The position numbers and the translations under genes were made by a program. This document shows, piece after piece, positions 12,983 to 26,900 of a stretch of 64,000 nt of DNA. Numbering within the stretch: the stretch's first letter is position 1; each line of letters begins with the position of its first letter. The stretch covers positions 868,001-932,000 of the forward strand of contig JAKNDB010000105.1 of NCBI GenBank assembly GCA_024305405.1, written 5' to 3'. Source of the DNA: Dirofilaria immitis. Taxonomy: Eukaryota; Nematoda; Chromadorea; Rhabditida; Onchocercidae. The notes under the pieces were generated by a model. That model did no database searches. It had not been told where the DNA came from and saw nothing but the letters and a program-made list of their open reading frames with translations.

Positions 12983-15900
12983 AATAAACAAAGCATGTTA
13001 AACTTTGAGGGTGATAATAATGATAATAGTGATTAGTGATAATAAATAATTAATAAGAATGAATTAGTAACCCCTCTCTTCTTAATTTTGTGATTTGAAG
13101 AAAATAAATTAATGAAAAAAAAAAGAAGACAGTTGATTGTACTCAGTTTTGTTTGCTATTCTATTGCTTCAAAAGGGTTGCATTTCGTTATGTTTCATTT
13201 AATTATAATTTTAAAGCATATTGTTTACATTGTTCAATGCTTACAAAAGAGCTGAATAAAATTATATGAAATTAAAAAAATTATATGAAATGTAAAAAGT
13301 AAAATTACATTTGAAGAATCATAGCGATAATCGTAACGATGCCAAAGATTTACCTGAAATAATTTAAAAGCCAAAATGCAAAAATAGTGAATTAACGCTT
13401 TTAGGAATACAATTCAGCATTGATCATTTTTCGATTTCATAATAGATTACTTTTTACAAAATTACTGATAATCAGAGTTGCTCAAGAATAGGAGTAACAT
13501 TGGAATGATGTTAACATACAAAACTTCGGCAACTTCCTAAATTATCTCTTAATTTTCATACACACATATAAATATATATAAAATGTATATATGCAATATA
13601 CTGGTAATAAACATGTATTAATCAGTGAAGAGACTCCTTATAAAGAAAATATAAAAACTGAAATATTTTCTGATAGATATTAAAATATTCTCGACTGAAT
13701 GTTGGTTAAAAACTTATTTGATTTCTGATTCATAGCTTCCTGCAAGAAACTCAAAATTTTTAAAATTATAATTTCAGTGTTTGTTTTTGTTAATATGTGT
13801 AAATAGAAAAGTGACATTTTTTCAAAGGAAAATGAATTAAATGAAAACAATCTGCTCTCAATCATCAAATTAATGATGGTAAAATCTTATTGCTGATTAA
13901 TCACAAAACTTAGTGAATCCGAGTTGGATTTGTGAAGATTCTGAGTAAGAATAAAGATTTATAATAATTGATGGAAAATAGCAAATGAAAGTAAAATACA
14001 ATAAATTTGCATAATTTTGATTTAAAAAAAGGAATGGATCTGTAAATGTTTCAAGTTATAGAACACCTGTATCAAATTTATGTTGTAGGTCCGATTATAA
14101 GGAGACTTATCCGATGGTTGTGAAATAAGTAATATTTATTCAATGAAGAGTTTCGAATGGTCAGAGAAAGTAGAATTTAAGAAATTCTCGGCAGGTTCAA
14201 TCATTGTTTACGATAAAATTTCCACAAATATATCGTCAATGCATAAGTCTAGGATACGCATAAGCTTAATCATTATTTATGATATATACAAAAAGACTTA
14301 ACAATTGAAAATAAATATGCAAAGAAATAAGCAGCTGGCGATACTAAGTTGATTAATAAGATAACTAAAAGTTGTTATCGAAAGAATGCTGGTAAAGTAA
14401 TTTTATAAATAAACTTTTTGAATAAAGATAGTAGGATTTATTAAACAGCAAATATACCAATATGATGTATTGTCGATTGATTTTCGATGATAATATCGAA
14501 TCGAGCATTTTCTAATTAAATAATTTCATTCATGTAATATCCAATTTTTGTGTTCGTCCATTTGCTAAAGAAACAATGAAGAAAATTAGTAACCAATTGC
14601 AATATTCTGTTACTTTTTGGAAATTTCTCGCCTATCATAATAAGCAATCGATTATAGGATTGGTTTACATAGATAATATCATATGCCAGAAAAAATCATT
14701 ATAAATTGTTCAGAATGAGAAAGAGGAGTAGCCTTATGAAATAGAAGGAAAAAATTCATATAATTATTTTATGGATTGTAAATAAGTTGCCAGCAAAATT
14801 GAGGTTTATACTTCGCTGATATTCTAAAGACGAGAATTTCGATTGTTAAATGATTTACTGAAAATATAGCAAAATTAATATCATCAATCGACGAAACTAT
14901 TATGAGATTGACATTTGTAGAAGTTTACTTAACTCAAATTTTTTTACTTTAAAAACTTTTATTTAAAGAAAAATTTCAGTCAGTTAGAAATCTTTATTTT
15001 ATTGAAAAGTAAAAAGTGAGCTTGAAAATTTGATCTGCAATATTTGATTCAAATCATGAAACTAATTTAGTTATCATATGAAGAAGTAGAATGAAATATA
15101 TATACATATAAGATTACTCGTAGTCAATTAAAGTTCCAGAGAAAGGTCAAGTGCTGAGGTTCAAGTGCAGTTCTTCATTTTAGTGATCCTGCATTTGGAA
15201 TAACAGAAAAAATAAATTATAGCTTTTCAAAGAAAGCTGAATAGATTTTGTCGATTTTAAAAAACTTTTAGATGGACGAAGTGGAAAGAATAATTAGAAG
15301 AGTAAATGAAGAAGAGGATGGATATATTTCTCATTACTAATTCACTCGTTATTAAGCAGTTGAAATGTCTTAATTTAAAAGAATTTAAAAGTGATTAGGA
15401 AAGACGGAGCAATGCAATGCGCTAGTCAAGAATGGTTTGAACATTATGCTCCGAGATGAGATGTTGAATATAACAAAAAGAACTTTTGTTTATTGATAAA
15501 TCACTCTAATGTTTTTCTTAAAATGCAAATTTCCTCATCTTGTTTATTTTTTTTATAAAATAAACAAGAAGCAAACAGTTTCCATCTTTTTCAAAGTTGA
15601 TGAAATTCTACGAAGAATCATTTGCTTAATTAACATTCTGATCATATTAATATTAATAAATGAAAACTAGTTATAACCTGCACTGAGTTCTTATTTCTTA
15701 ACCGAAAATTTATCATATAATGCGTATTTTATATTTTTGCATCATTTTTTCTCTGAATAAACAAGCATCGATGTTTTGTTTCCAGTTCACGATAAGTTAT
15801 GATGAGCTTATAATTATAAGCTGATGATAATATCTAATCATGAACTGGCAAGAAATCACGCATTCTCATTGCATTTTAGGCCAACTTTAGCCCTGACAAC

Positions 15901-18900
15901 TCAAATAATTTCCAGACTAGGACAAGTTTTTGAATTAAGACGTTCAGAAATTAACAATTAATCAGTTTCAAAAAAGATGTTATTATCTTAATTTTAATAA
16001 AGAAGTCTTTTAAATAAGGGATTAATTAGATATGAACTGAAATGTGGCCTAAAATATTGTTATATCATATATACAGATAAGATCTAATAATATACCTCTG
16101 TTTATCTAAGAAAACTGAGCATTCGATGACCAGTTTAAAAATGACAATTTGGTAAAATCGTCGAAGCAATGAAAAAATGTGAAATGGAAGGAAATGATTA
16201 GATGATTAATCGAATTGCGCATAATAAGCATTGATCTGAATTAAAGTGTGAATACCAACAAATTTATTAAAATAAATCGAAGCAACAACTTCTTTAACTT
16301 AGTTATGTCAAGATCTAGGTTTGGACAAAACTATGAAGCAAAGACGAATAATTCTAATATATGATATAATAATAATGAAAAAGTTATTTTTGTTCGTTGT
16401 TAACTGCTGATAGACAAAGTAAGAATTTATGAATAGTAAAAAATTCAAACGAATTATCTGTTCTATTGAAGACTGCAAGAACCTTAAGATCTGCAGGAAC
16501 CTTAAGATCGGTAGAATAATTAACTCTATTAATATAGTAAAGAGTAAAACTATTTACAAGCATCTAATCAAAAATGAAAGATTGATTCATCTGAATTGAA
16601 TAGCACAATATATTCATAATTTTTCTATGAATAAATAACATACTGCCAGAATTTCATGAATATTATGAGGTCAGCAAGTAAGCATTATAATTGTAGCTTG
16701 TAAACTCATATCTTGCAAATTATGTCTTCATACTTTGCAATTTCTTTTTCTAGCTGGACTATTTCCTGTCTAATGCCATAACATCTGATTCAAATTTAAA
16801 TCGATGTAAACATATGGTGCAAATATTCATATCTATTAAATATTGAAGCACAGAAATATTTGGTTATTAATAATCTTCCATTCATATTATTTGGAAGAAT
16901 AAACAACCAATTTAACCATTCTCGACCTAAGTAAATTATTGAATTATTTAACAGACTGTTTTCAAACATTATTATTTATTAGCATCAATGTTTTTATAGA
17001 ATCTCAAAATTACATAAAAGCTTTTATCATGTGGATTGATTCAGATATGAAGACGGAAATTACAAATTAAAAATTTTTTAAGTGCTCTTAACTATTTGTA
17101 TGAGCTAAAAACATCAGTATATTTTGCATTATTCATTTTAATAAGATTTGCAATAAAGTCAATTTCATGTATTATTTAATGAGAAGCCACCAAAAGAGTA
17201 CAAGGCTCTTTATTATTGCTCTTGCCATTAAAAGCGTAATTTCAATTTGTGAGGATCTGCAAAAAAAAAAAAGGATTGCAACAAACCAAATTCTTTATTA
17301 CCCTTAATGTTGTATTTTTCATCTTAGGATTAGTTTTGTTTTGCCTTGTCTTTTTATTATTTATGGTAGCAAACTGATTTAATTATCTTAACTCTCAAGC
17401 TTTTAGTTATAAATAACTGCGTAATGTTGATCTGCAGTATTCAAAATCATCATTCCTTTGATCAGTTTTTTTACTATGATACTATTCAATTGACATTGTC
17501 TTGTATATACGAAATATATAACCATATATAGAAAATATGCAATTTGTCGTACTGATGTAGATTGAATTCCGTAGTACAATCATTTGTAATAATTGATTAA
17601 ATGAGAAATAATCATTGAAAATATGAAACTTTTTTCTTTTAGTGATTGTTGTAGCATTTCCAGAAAAGTGTAAATCCTCAAGACTTTAAAATTCTTTGAT
17701 AATTTTGTTTTAATATTGTTTAATAACTATAATGCGCATTATTATATTCATTTGATTGCTTATTTTACTAAGCGATATTAATTCACTGTGTATGAAAATT
17801 TATACCATCATTTTATTAATCAAATGTAATGCATCTTTTGAATATGATTTATTTTATTGAGATTTTGAGAATATTCCTTTCATTTAATCATTCTTGCACC
17901 TATACTTTAGGATTAGTTACCAACCGAACTTTTCATAATTACACTAAAAAATACGACAGCCTAAAAATGCTAACTGACAATCAATGTGACGCGACTCATG
18001 ATGATGTTTATACCAAAAAATGTATACTTCGCTGATGGGCAATTAGACATCTCAAACTGACAGATATCTTCCTTCATTTCAAAACTATTGCCCTATTGTT
18101 ATTACTAAACAGCAGCATTTCAATTTTTTTTTGGCATACTGTTTGGGTGCTAACAATTCCGAAATCTGATCTTCACTGAATACCTATCGACAAAAGTCAT
18201 AAGACAAAATTCTTTTCCAGCAAGTGTTCAATGTTACGTGTAAACTGAATTTTCTTCAAAATTTAAGTATATTTTTTCAAAAGTAATTTTTTCAAGTTTT
18301 TCAAACTTTCAAACAATCTGTTAATGCACTTGCACAATTTCCACGAAATTTGGAAATTACAATTACTTTTCATATTAAGTTGAGAATGCGAATTATTCAT
18401 TTAGCCTTCTGCAATGAATCAAAATGAAAATCGAATTCAAAACCAAAATTTTATCTCTTAATGCCACCATCGTCATATGATCATTAAATAAAATATTCAT
18501 TAAGAACTTTAATTCATTGGTTCAATAAAAACTGATTAGCTAAATGATTAAAATTTCACTTATTTCATAGATGAAATTTTTTTCATTCAGCATTTTGTTA
18601 CAGCTTGATGCTATAAATTTCGTTGCAAATATTTCATTGTATTTTAATACCATTTTGTAACATTAATTTGAGTCATGAGAGAAAATGATGTAAAAATGAT
18701 CTATGATTCTTTCTAATTAACTTAAATTACCTAATATCATCAGAAATATGAAATTTCCCTGTTCACATCTATGTTTCAATGAGAAATAATTTGCTTTTGA
18801 TGAGTCATCCAAAGAAAATAAACTGGAAGGAAAAGTGATTATAAGTGCTCTGAAATTTAGGAATGAAAGATTTTTATTAATGCATTAATACTTAATGCAT

Positions 18901-21752
18901 AATTGACATTCTGGATCAATGAGTTGATATCAATTAAAAATATATTGGATGAAACTAGCGGTGATCGACATAGTTTTTCCATGTTCCGGGAAGATACCTT
19001 TTCTCAAAGTTTCGAGGAATTTATTCTTTAATTTATATTTCATTAAACATTAAGGCTAAAAGATTCTAGATATTCATCCAACACTAATTTCCCTTTACAA
19101 TAACAAAGTCTCTGGATAGATTAATTCAGGATAGTTAGTGCTCACATATTCTAGATAAAGTTATCTTCGAAATAACGAAACGACATAATTTAGTAACTTA
19201 ACAGTTTATTAAGAATAACCTGCTATTGAATTAGATATTATCGAGGAATTCAGATGGAGGTTGCTGAAATTTATTTAAATATGAATTTAGTTGAGCAAGA
19301 AAAAGCTTTTGTTTCTCGTTTGCAAAGCTAAGATTCTTTAATGAAATATAAAATTTTCAAATGTATCCCATAGTTTTTTCTCTAATGCTTTATTATATAG
19401 TTTATTAATGTAAACTATATCTGTAAATGAAGTTGCATTGATTTCAAGGAGAAAATTATCTATAATTTTTAACCTGATTATGTGAATGAAAAATATGGAA
19501 AACTGTAATGAAATAAATATTTTGATGAAATATTTGTTTTGATAAAATTGAGATAAATTATAACAATCTTCATTAATTTCGTTAATTAATTTCGGTGAAA
19601 AAAATCAGTGAAATAAATTCGAGTAGTGAAAAAATCTGGTATCGCAAAATTCAACTTCTTTTCTGTAAAAGCAATCATTCGTACATACTCAATAACCACT
19701 TCTATTTAATATTCAGGGTTCTTCATCAGAATTGATCTTTTGTTTCTACTCACTTTCATTACAAACATTCAAAATCTTTTGTAATTCTAAAAGTTCTTGA
19801 TTTGACCTAAGAGCAATTTTAATGCATTAAGTCTCGTTGCATTTGCTATAATGATTCTCAATACTCAGTATTTTACATAGTAATTGCAAAACAAAAAGAA
19901 TCATTCGCTTAGAGAAGTCAATTTTTTGCCTTCAACTGACATTGTACTTTCTTATTCTTATCAAATTGGAATTTGCCAGGTGAAGAGTATATTGAATATA
20001 TTGAAGTTACAATTACTACTCACTTTTATTATCGTGCACATCGAACTTACAATGAGTTTTTCCGCTGATTTAAACAATAATTTACTTTTTGACAACACAA
20101 CAACTGATGAAATATGACAACCTTTATTCTACTTCCTGACATTGGTTTTAGTTTCTTTGTCTGTTCTTACCCTTCCCTATTTTTCTACATTAAAATTTTT
20201 GATCTAATACATGAAATATTTTATTTTTATAAAAAATTGCATAATTGGATACATTTTGTTTATTCGTTGCAATCAAAAACTTGAGTACCCTTTGAAATGA
20301 CCATTCACTCATTTTTGATTATGCTCCCGGCTATATATTAGCCTAATTTCAGACCTAAGTCAGACGATCATCACTTTTTCAGTACATAATAATTATTTAT
20401 ACATAATTAGATGATTATGTCATTTCATGTTGAATATGTTAAATTTATTAATCGCAGAGAAGTAATGTTGCAACTCTGTGTGAAAGAACAGTTTCTTTTA
20501 TAATCAAAAAAAGAGAAGCCAAATTAGGATTTAACGAACATCTATCTGATTGCATTCATGCACTTCTTTGGTTAATTTCTACATCATAATATTAATCATA
20601 ATTATTTTTTCCACACCAACATTTATCTAACTAGACAAACTGGACCGAGACTATTAGAGAAAATGATGGTCAATTTCAATTTTGCGAAATTCAAAAAGTT
20701 ATTCATTCAAAATATCGCTGATCTATTTGCGCAGCTTATCGAGTTTATTTACACGTCTCGCCATAGAGCATTTTTTTCATACTCTAGTATTGCTCTAGCT
20801 TATTGCTTTTCTTTTCCATACATATAATTTCAAAATTCTTCAGGAAAGTTATATTTTATAGTCTTACTAAAAAGCATAGTTCGAGACTGTTAATTTCCAT
20901 TATCCGAAATAATGTAATACCTAAAAGAATTGGACACTCTTTTAGCTTTCCTTCTGAAAGAGCAATTATTTGTCAATTTAAATTATTCTAGAATATTTAA
21001 TTAATTTTTCTTGCTCCTAGTTAGTTCTTCTAAATTGAAGCACAATTTCACAATAGACGAAAAGTTCATCGTTCTGTTATAGATGTGAATATATCAAAAA
21101 AAAAAAACAATATAGCATAAATAAGCCTGAAATTATTTTTGCTTGAAGCTATAAATGGAAAAGTCGCTTAGCTGGTTATTGGTGTTGTCCAGCATTTAGC
21201 AACTCATTTCCGTTTTCTTGCAGCACACTTCATAATTTATTCATTCCTTCAGTTTTTCTCTATTTGTCAGCATTTTCGTCCCTTCCGTTCACTTCAAATA
21301 TTACGAAAAAAAAAAGTTTGTGATATTTTCTGTTCTTAACGCATATATATAATTGTTCTTCAAAATTAATTGATATTATTTCCTGAGATATTTTAAGTAA
21401 CAGCAATTGAAGAAAGCCAGTATATTAAGTTTCATAGCGACAAATGAAAGAAAATGGAAAATTCGAAGTTCAAATGCTTAAAGAAATATTTTGAACTATG
21501 CATTATCATCCATTTTATTCTATTGTCCATTTTATTCTATTACATTATGTGTTATTTCGCCGGACAAAAACTTTTCATATATCCTTCATTTGTTCAGCAA
21601 TTAATTCTTAACCAATATTTTGTTCATTAAATAAACTTGAAATATAAATAAAAAAATATTCGGAAAAATAAAATAAGAAAAATATTTTTTCATACCCATC
21701 TACTAAATACATTATTGCGATATTTCGAAGCAGTAATGAATGATGATGTTAA

Positions 21753-21820
21753 TGATAAGGATAAAGCGATAAACTTTTGTCGTGACCGATAATGATGATA
21801 ACGATGATAATAAGTGATAA
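21753..21820 (+). promoter_or_regulatory. Cluster of TGATAA (GATA-factor-type) motifs
   Basis: Four TGATAA hexamers (21753-21758, 21796-21801, 21805-21810, 21815-21820) plus two further GATAA occur within about 70 bp. TGATAA is the preferred site of nematode GATA factors such as ELT-2. A similar group of three lies at 13012-13042. The clusters also look like simple GAT-rich repeats, so regulatory meaning is only a possibility. Confidence 0.3.
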
Positions 21821-22004
21821 TTTTCAAAATTGGTAATCTAAGAAGAGGAGGTAAAAGAAAATTTGAAGAAGTTGGGAGTTGAGTATGAATCGTTGCGTTG
21901 AAAATATGATTGAGTGGCGAGTGTCAGTTCGACTGACGGGTTTCGCTGACAACCTTTTCTCGATCCTTTCCATCTTCCTGCCACTGCTAGCAAGAAAGCT
22001 TTGC

Positions 22005-22187
<183 letters not shown>

Positions 22188-23058
22188 ATATTGCAGTGGC
22201 GGAAGAAGGAGGGATCTCTCATTATATTAGCTATTAATTCATTTCGGTCATCTTTACTAAAGCACCACATTCTTCTTTTCACAGGTTGTTACTTATCATT
22301 TGATTATTCACCTGTTGATACTTCATGTACTTCACCTGTCTCATCATCACCTGTCCTTTCCTCTATCGGTTTGTTTCCTCTCCAAATGTACACATTCGCT
22401 TTGCTCTACACCGTCCTGTAAATTTATGTCTTCCCAGCAAACTGGTCACCCACCATAAATCATATCACTTCTCGTCCTTTTCGTCTTTAAAACAGTGAAA
22501 GATTAATCGTTAAATCAATTTTGTTGGGCAGCCCAGATTGATTATCCAATTAATCCTATCAATGCATTAATTTATCAATTCATTCATTAATTAATTTGGC
22601 TATTTATTTCTTTATTCTCGTCTTGTTCTTGTTGTTTAATTTTGTCTTTTTTGTTGACTATCAGAGTAAGTCTCAATTTTTCGACTTGCTAGATTTTGGC
22701 ACATGGAAATTCTTATATTTTCGCTTTCAAGCGCCTAAATGTATATTCCTGCATTATGCCAGGCTTATTATATTTGTTGAGATAATATGGCAGGCGTGAC
22801 ATATTTCTAGTCTATCACATATTGAATTTAGATATCAAAATGTCTAGAAGTTTGTCTTTGCATAATTCCATTATTCTTTTGCGTACATTTCAATTTTTAG
22901 GTCTTCTAATTTTCATCTCATTGATTTCAATGTAACGATTTATTTATCTTCTATCACAACTTTTGATTTGTAAGTTGTTAATAAATTTAATAAATTCTAG
23001 ACCAACACTGAAAAAGAGAATTGATTTCGAGAGTAGCAGTTAATAGAAGTACACCAAT

Positions 23059-23106
23059 GAGAGAGTGAAAGAGAGAGAGAGAGAGGAGAAGGAAAGAACT
23101 GGAGAA
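23059..23106 (+). repeat. GA-rich simple-sequence tract
   Basis: Purine-only tract of GAGAGA units that degrades into GGAGAAGGAAAG. Confidence 0.85.
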
Positions 23107-23930
23107 AGGGAAGATAAAAGTATGCAATATAAGCTTAAGAGATATTCTTCAAGTACTTACTTATTCTTCATATTCAAATATTTGCTTATGTTCTTTAATA
23201 ATAACGGATGTCCTTTTGAGTGTGCCAATGAGATGTTTCGCTTTATCGTTCCACTGAGCGACCCTATGCAACGAACGAGCCGTTCCTGTTTTTCACTTCT
23301 CCGAAACATTTTTAGAATTTAAACTTTTTCAATTTAAAAAATGATGGAGTGGGACGAAAGGAACAAAACCTGTTACCTGTGAAAATTTTCATAAATTCAA
23401 TTAAAATACAAAGATTTTGAGTGAGAGCTAACGAATAACAAAATTCGTCCTTTTATTACTAACTTATACAAATTTCTTAACATTTTGAATTTTCATTATC
23501 TTTGAAATTTTTTCTGTTTTTTAAAAAATGCTTTGCTCTACCATATTGATTTTGCTTTTTCTATTTCCTAAAATTGCTGCTGCTAAATACTGCTGTATTT
23601 AGAATCAATGCTAAAAAAAACTTACAAAAATTTTTAAAATGCTCAGCCTTCAATTACATAATGCAGAATGCCCATAATGTTATAGTTTTAATTATGCAAG
23701 TTTAAATTTTCAAATACTAGCGGGGACTTCAGCTTTGATATCTTAATTTTCAAATTCTTATACCAAATATAAAAAGAGTTTGATTAAATTTTATTACAAA
23801 TAATTTCAAAAATATTATTAAAAATATTAAATGAATTTTAATAAAATGTAAATCATTGGCTATCTCAATTTCTCATTAATTTTCTCGACAAGTCTGTCGC
23901 TCACTTTTACTACTGTAATTAATGCTTGGT

Positions 23931-23957
23931 GAATGAATGAATGAATGAATGAATGAA
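23931..23957 (+). repeat. (GAAT)n tetranucleotide microsatellite
   Basis: About seven uninterrupted GAAT units. Confidence 0.95.
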
Positions 23958-26900
23958 TAGCACAGATAAATAGCATAAGAAATCCCTGAAGCGGTCATCA
24001 ATAATGTCGATAGATATTATTAACGTTTCTGGCTTACATACACGTTATTACTATTGCTGTAATAATGTTAAACATATATGCTTTAAATAAATTCTCAGCC
24101 TTTTATCACTTTTGAAAGTTTTTGATTTTATAAAAAGTTTTTTTTTTTTTTTTTTGTAAATCGCACTCCGAACAATTTAAATATTTGCATCTTCGGTCTT
24201 TTTTGATTTAAATACAAATTCGATCTTTTCTTTGAATGAGAAATGTAATTTCTGAAAAATTGAAATGTTCCATTTTGACTGAGTTTATTAATCTATCGAT
24301 ATGACGTGAAAAATTACTTAGTTTTTTTTCCCTTTGCAGTGTTAAATTGTTAACTGCTCGACGTAATAGTCAAACTTTTCCTATTTGAAATTCCTAATGT
24401 TACAGTATTTGCAGGGTAGCACTTATTGAAAAGTTTTGTTTTTCCATAAGTAAATAATCTAGTTCCCATAGTAATTTTTTTAATCAAGATTCTTAAATCA
24501 AAAGATACGGACAATTTTTTAAAATGATGAGATATTACTGATAGATATAAACTAGGATAAAAGAAATCCAAAGATATGCAGATATTCTCTAAGGAATTAA
24601 TATTTAAAAGTAAAATTCTGAAAACCGATCATGTTTACTTTCACAACTTTTTAGAGAGGATCTGAATACATTTTGTGGAATGTTTGTCGTGAAGTTTGAA
24701 GATTTAGCTAGAGATTTAAAACTAAATCTTAATTTTTATTTTAATTTTTTAATGAATTATTTTGTGATATGAATAAATCGAATTTTTAATTTATGTTTTA
24801 TAACATCTCAATCTTATCAGAAATAATCAAATAATGATAAACGATCGTAATTTTTGAAACAAATTTTTATTAGATATTTTAGCATAGTTCATAGCTGTAG
24901 CAGCTTTATTATCACAAGAAAATTCCCATTTTTTATTAACATTTATAATTGATTGCAATATAAACATTTTTTTCGCAAAAGAAAAGAGACTTCTGTGCAA
25001 TAGTAGTGATTATGATGCTAGCGATAAGATGCAGGAAAAAAGAATGAAAAGAGTGTCTACTTTACATCAAAGGATGAAGTGATGAAAACAGAGGTTAGGG
25101 CAATTAGGGCAATTATTATAATAATAGCTCTCATAATTGCCAAAAATTTCACCTATTTACGTGTCAGCATATCACACACCTTACGTACGTGTAAAAAAGT
25201 AAAGATTGACTATCATTAGGACTTTAATTTACTTTGTTTATTCGGTCTGCACACATCTCATTAATTAGCAAGAGGAAGGGTGTAATTATTGAAGGATTTC
25301 ATTCAGCACTGGACTGAACTCATCAACTCATGCAAATTGCTGATTGGCCTAAGCTGTGGAATAGTGTAGAAGACCAATTTGCTTATTTGTAAACGCGATC
25401 CTTCCGTTTCTTCTAATTTTGCAGATTTTTGTTCATCTGAAGGGCTAAGCAGTATTGTTGTGTCCTTCACAACATGGAAACGGAATATAATTATCATCTC
25501 TATTATTATTCAGCAACATCCATATAATAGTAGGAAATTTATTCGCCATTTAATTCTCTTTTGTAATGAACAAAATTGGAATTCTAAAAATGATTGCTCA
25601 GATTATCCGACTTCTGATACAACTACACTACATACAAGATTCAGAAAAATATGTTTGATTCGCTAATTTTCCTTTTTCTTTGTTACTTATTCACATATTG
25701 CTGTTCCACTTTTCCTTCTGAATATTCATTAATCATAGGTATATATCTCTGTTCATTCCTACTGTTAAGTATGCGTTATTTTTTCCGTGCTATCGAAAAT
25801 TTTCTGTATTTATTATCTCGAATAAGCATTTTTCAGCAATTTAGTCAATTGAATATATATTCTGCAAAGCTATTCGAATGGATTCCAAAATTTAAGATTG
25901 TATATTTATTTATGAGAAATAATTATTACTTATTGCTTGCTTCTGTGCATTCATTTAAATATCGCTCGCCGAAATTTCAAAGAGAGAATGTTGAAAACCA
26001 TCACGGTGCGACTCTTTTTAACTAATTAAAATCGACGATACCCAATACTCCCTTTACACTACCATTTGCATTATTTTCAAATTAAATTTCAGTTAAACAG
26101 ATATCGAGCAGTTCCTCTTGTTCACCAAACTTTTGCAAAATTTCTTTTGAGCAACATTTATTCAGTTATCAGTAATATTTATAATCTACTTTTGAATCAG
26201 TGAATTAGTGACCATAATTCACTAGGCATTGGATCAACTCGTTTCTCCTTCACTAAAGCCTTATAATGCTCTAATATAATTTAATTTGTATACTGGCTTA
26301 GCTTATGGACCTCACTATTCTACGACAAATCCATGATTGCAGTGTCTCTTGAAATTCAAGCTCATTTATTACTTATTCATGCTACGGAATCGATTAGTTA
26401 AGATTAAAATAGAATAAGATAAAATAAAGTAGAAGAAGAAGTTAGCTGAAATTGAAGAAATGTGCTCAATATCAAAAATATGCAAGAGTTTGTAGCCTTA
26501 TTTTAATTATCTTTTTAAATTCATTATTTTCATTCTTCGCATGCTATTACATGTTCAATTCTCATAATTTATTATTGGTGACAGAGCGACCGTTTATCAA
26601 ATTTCAAAATGTCGACATTGTCATTTATCAAATGATGAAGGCAACATTTTACAAGTTGCTAATTATCGTGATTTTTTTATGGCACAAATAAATCTTTTTC
26701 GAGGATTTTTTTGACATTTTGCAATATATTTAAAAACATGATTGTTTTTATTGTGGATCGAGATCTTTGATGTCGAAGAAGTAAATTATAATCATTCTTC
26801 ATTTTTTGCGAGCAATTCACTTTTAATTTTTTTTTGATTCCACGTCTTTTTCATTCTGTCTCGAAATAGAGCCGATTTCTAAAATTTTTTGAAATGTTGC

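Noticed and set aside
15400..15480. Possible mariner transposase fragment
   Set aside because: A short DGAMQCASQEWFEHYAP-like run is not followed by any transposase motif or terminal inverted repeat.
25651..26025. 124-codon frame with hydrophobic segments
   Set aside because: Composition is F, L, I, Y and S-rich as in chance frames of AT-rich DNA. There are no motifs and no flanking exon signals that I could connect.
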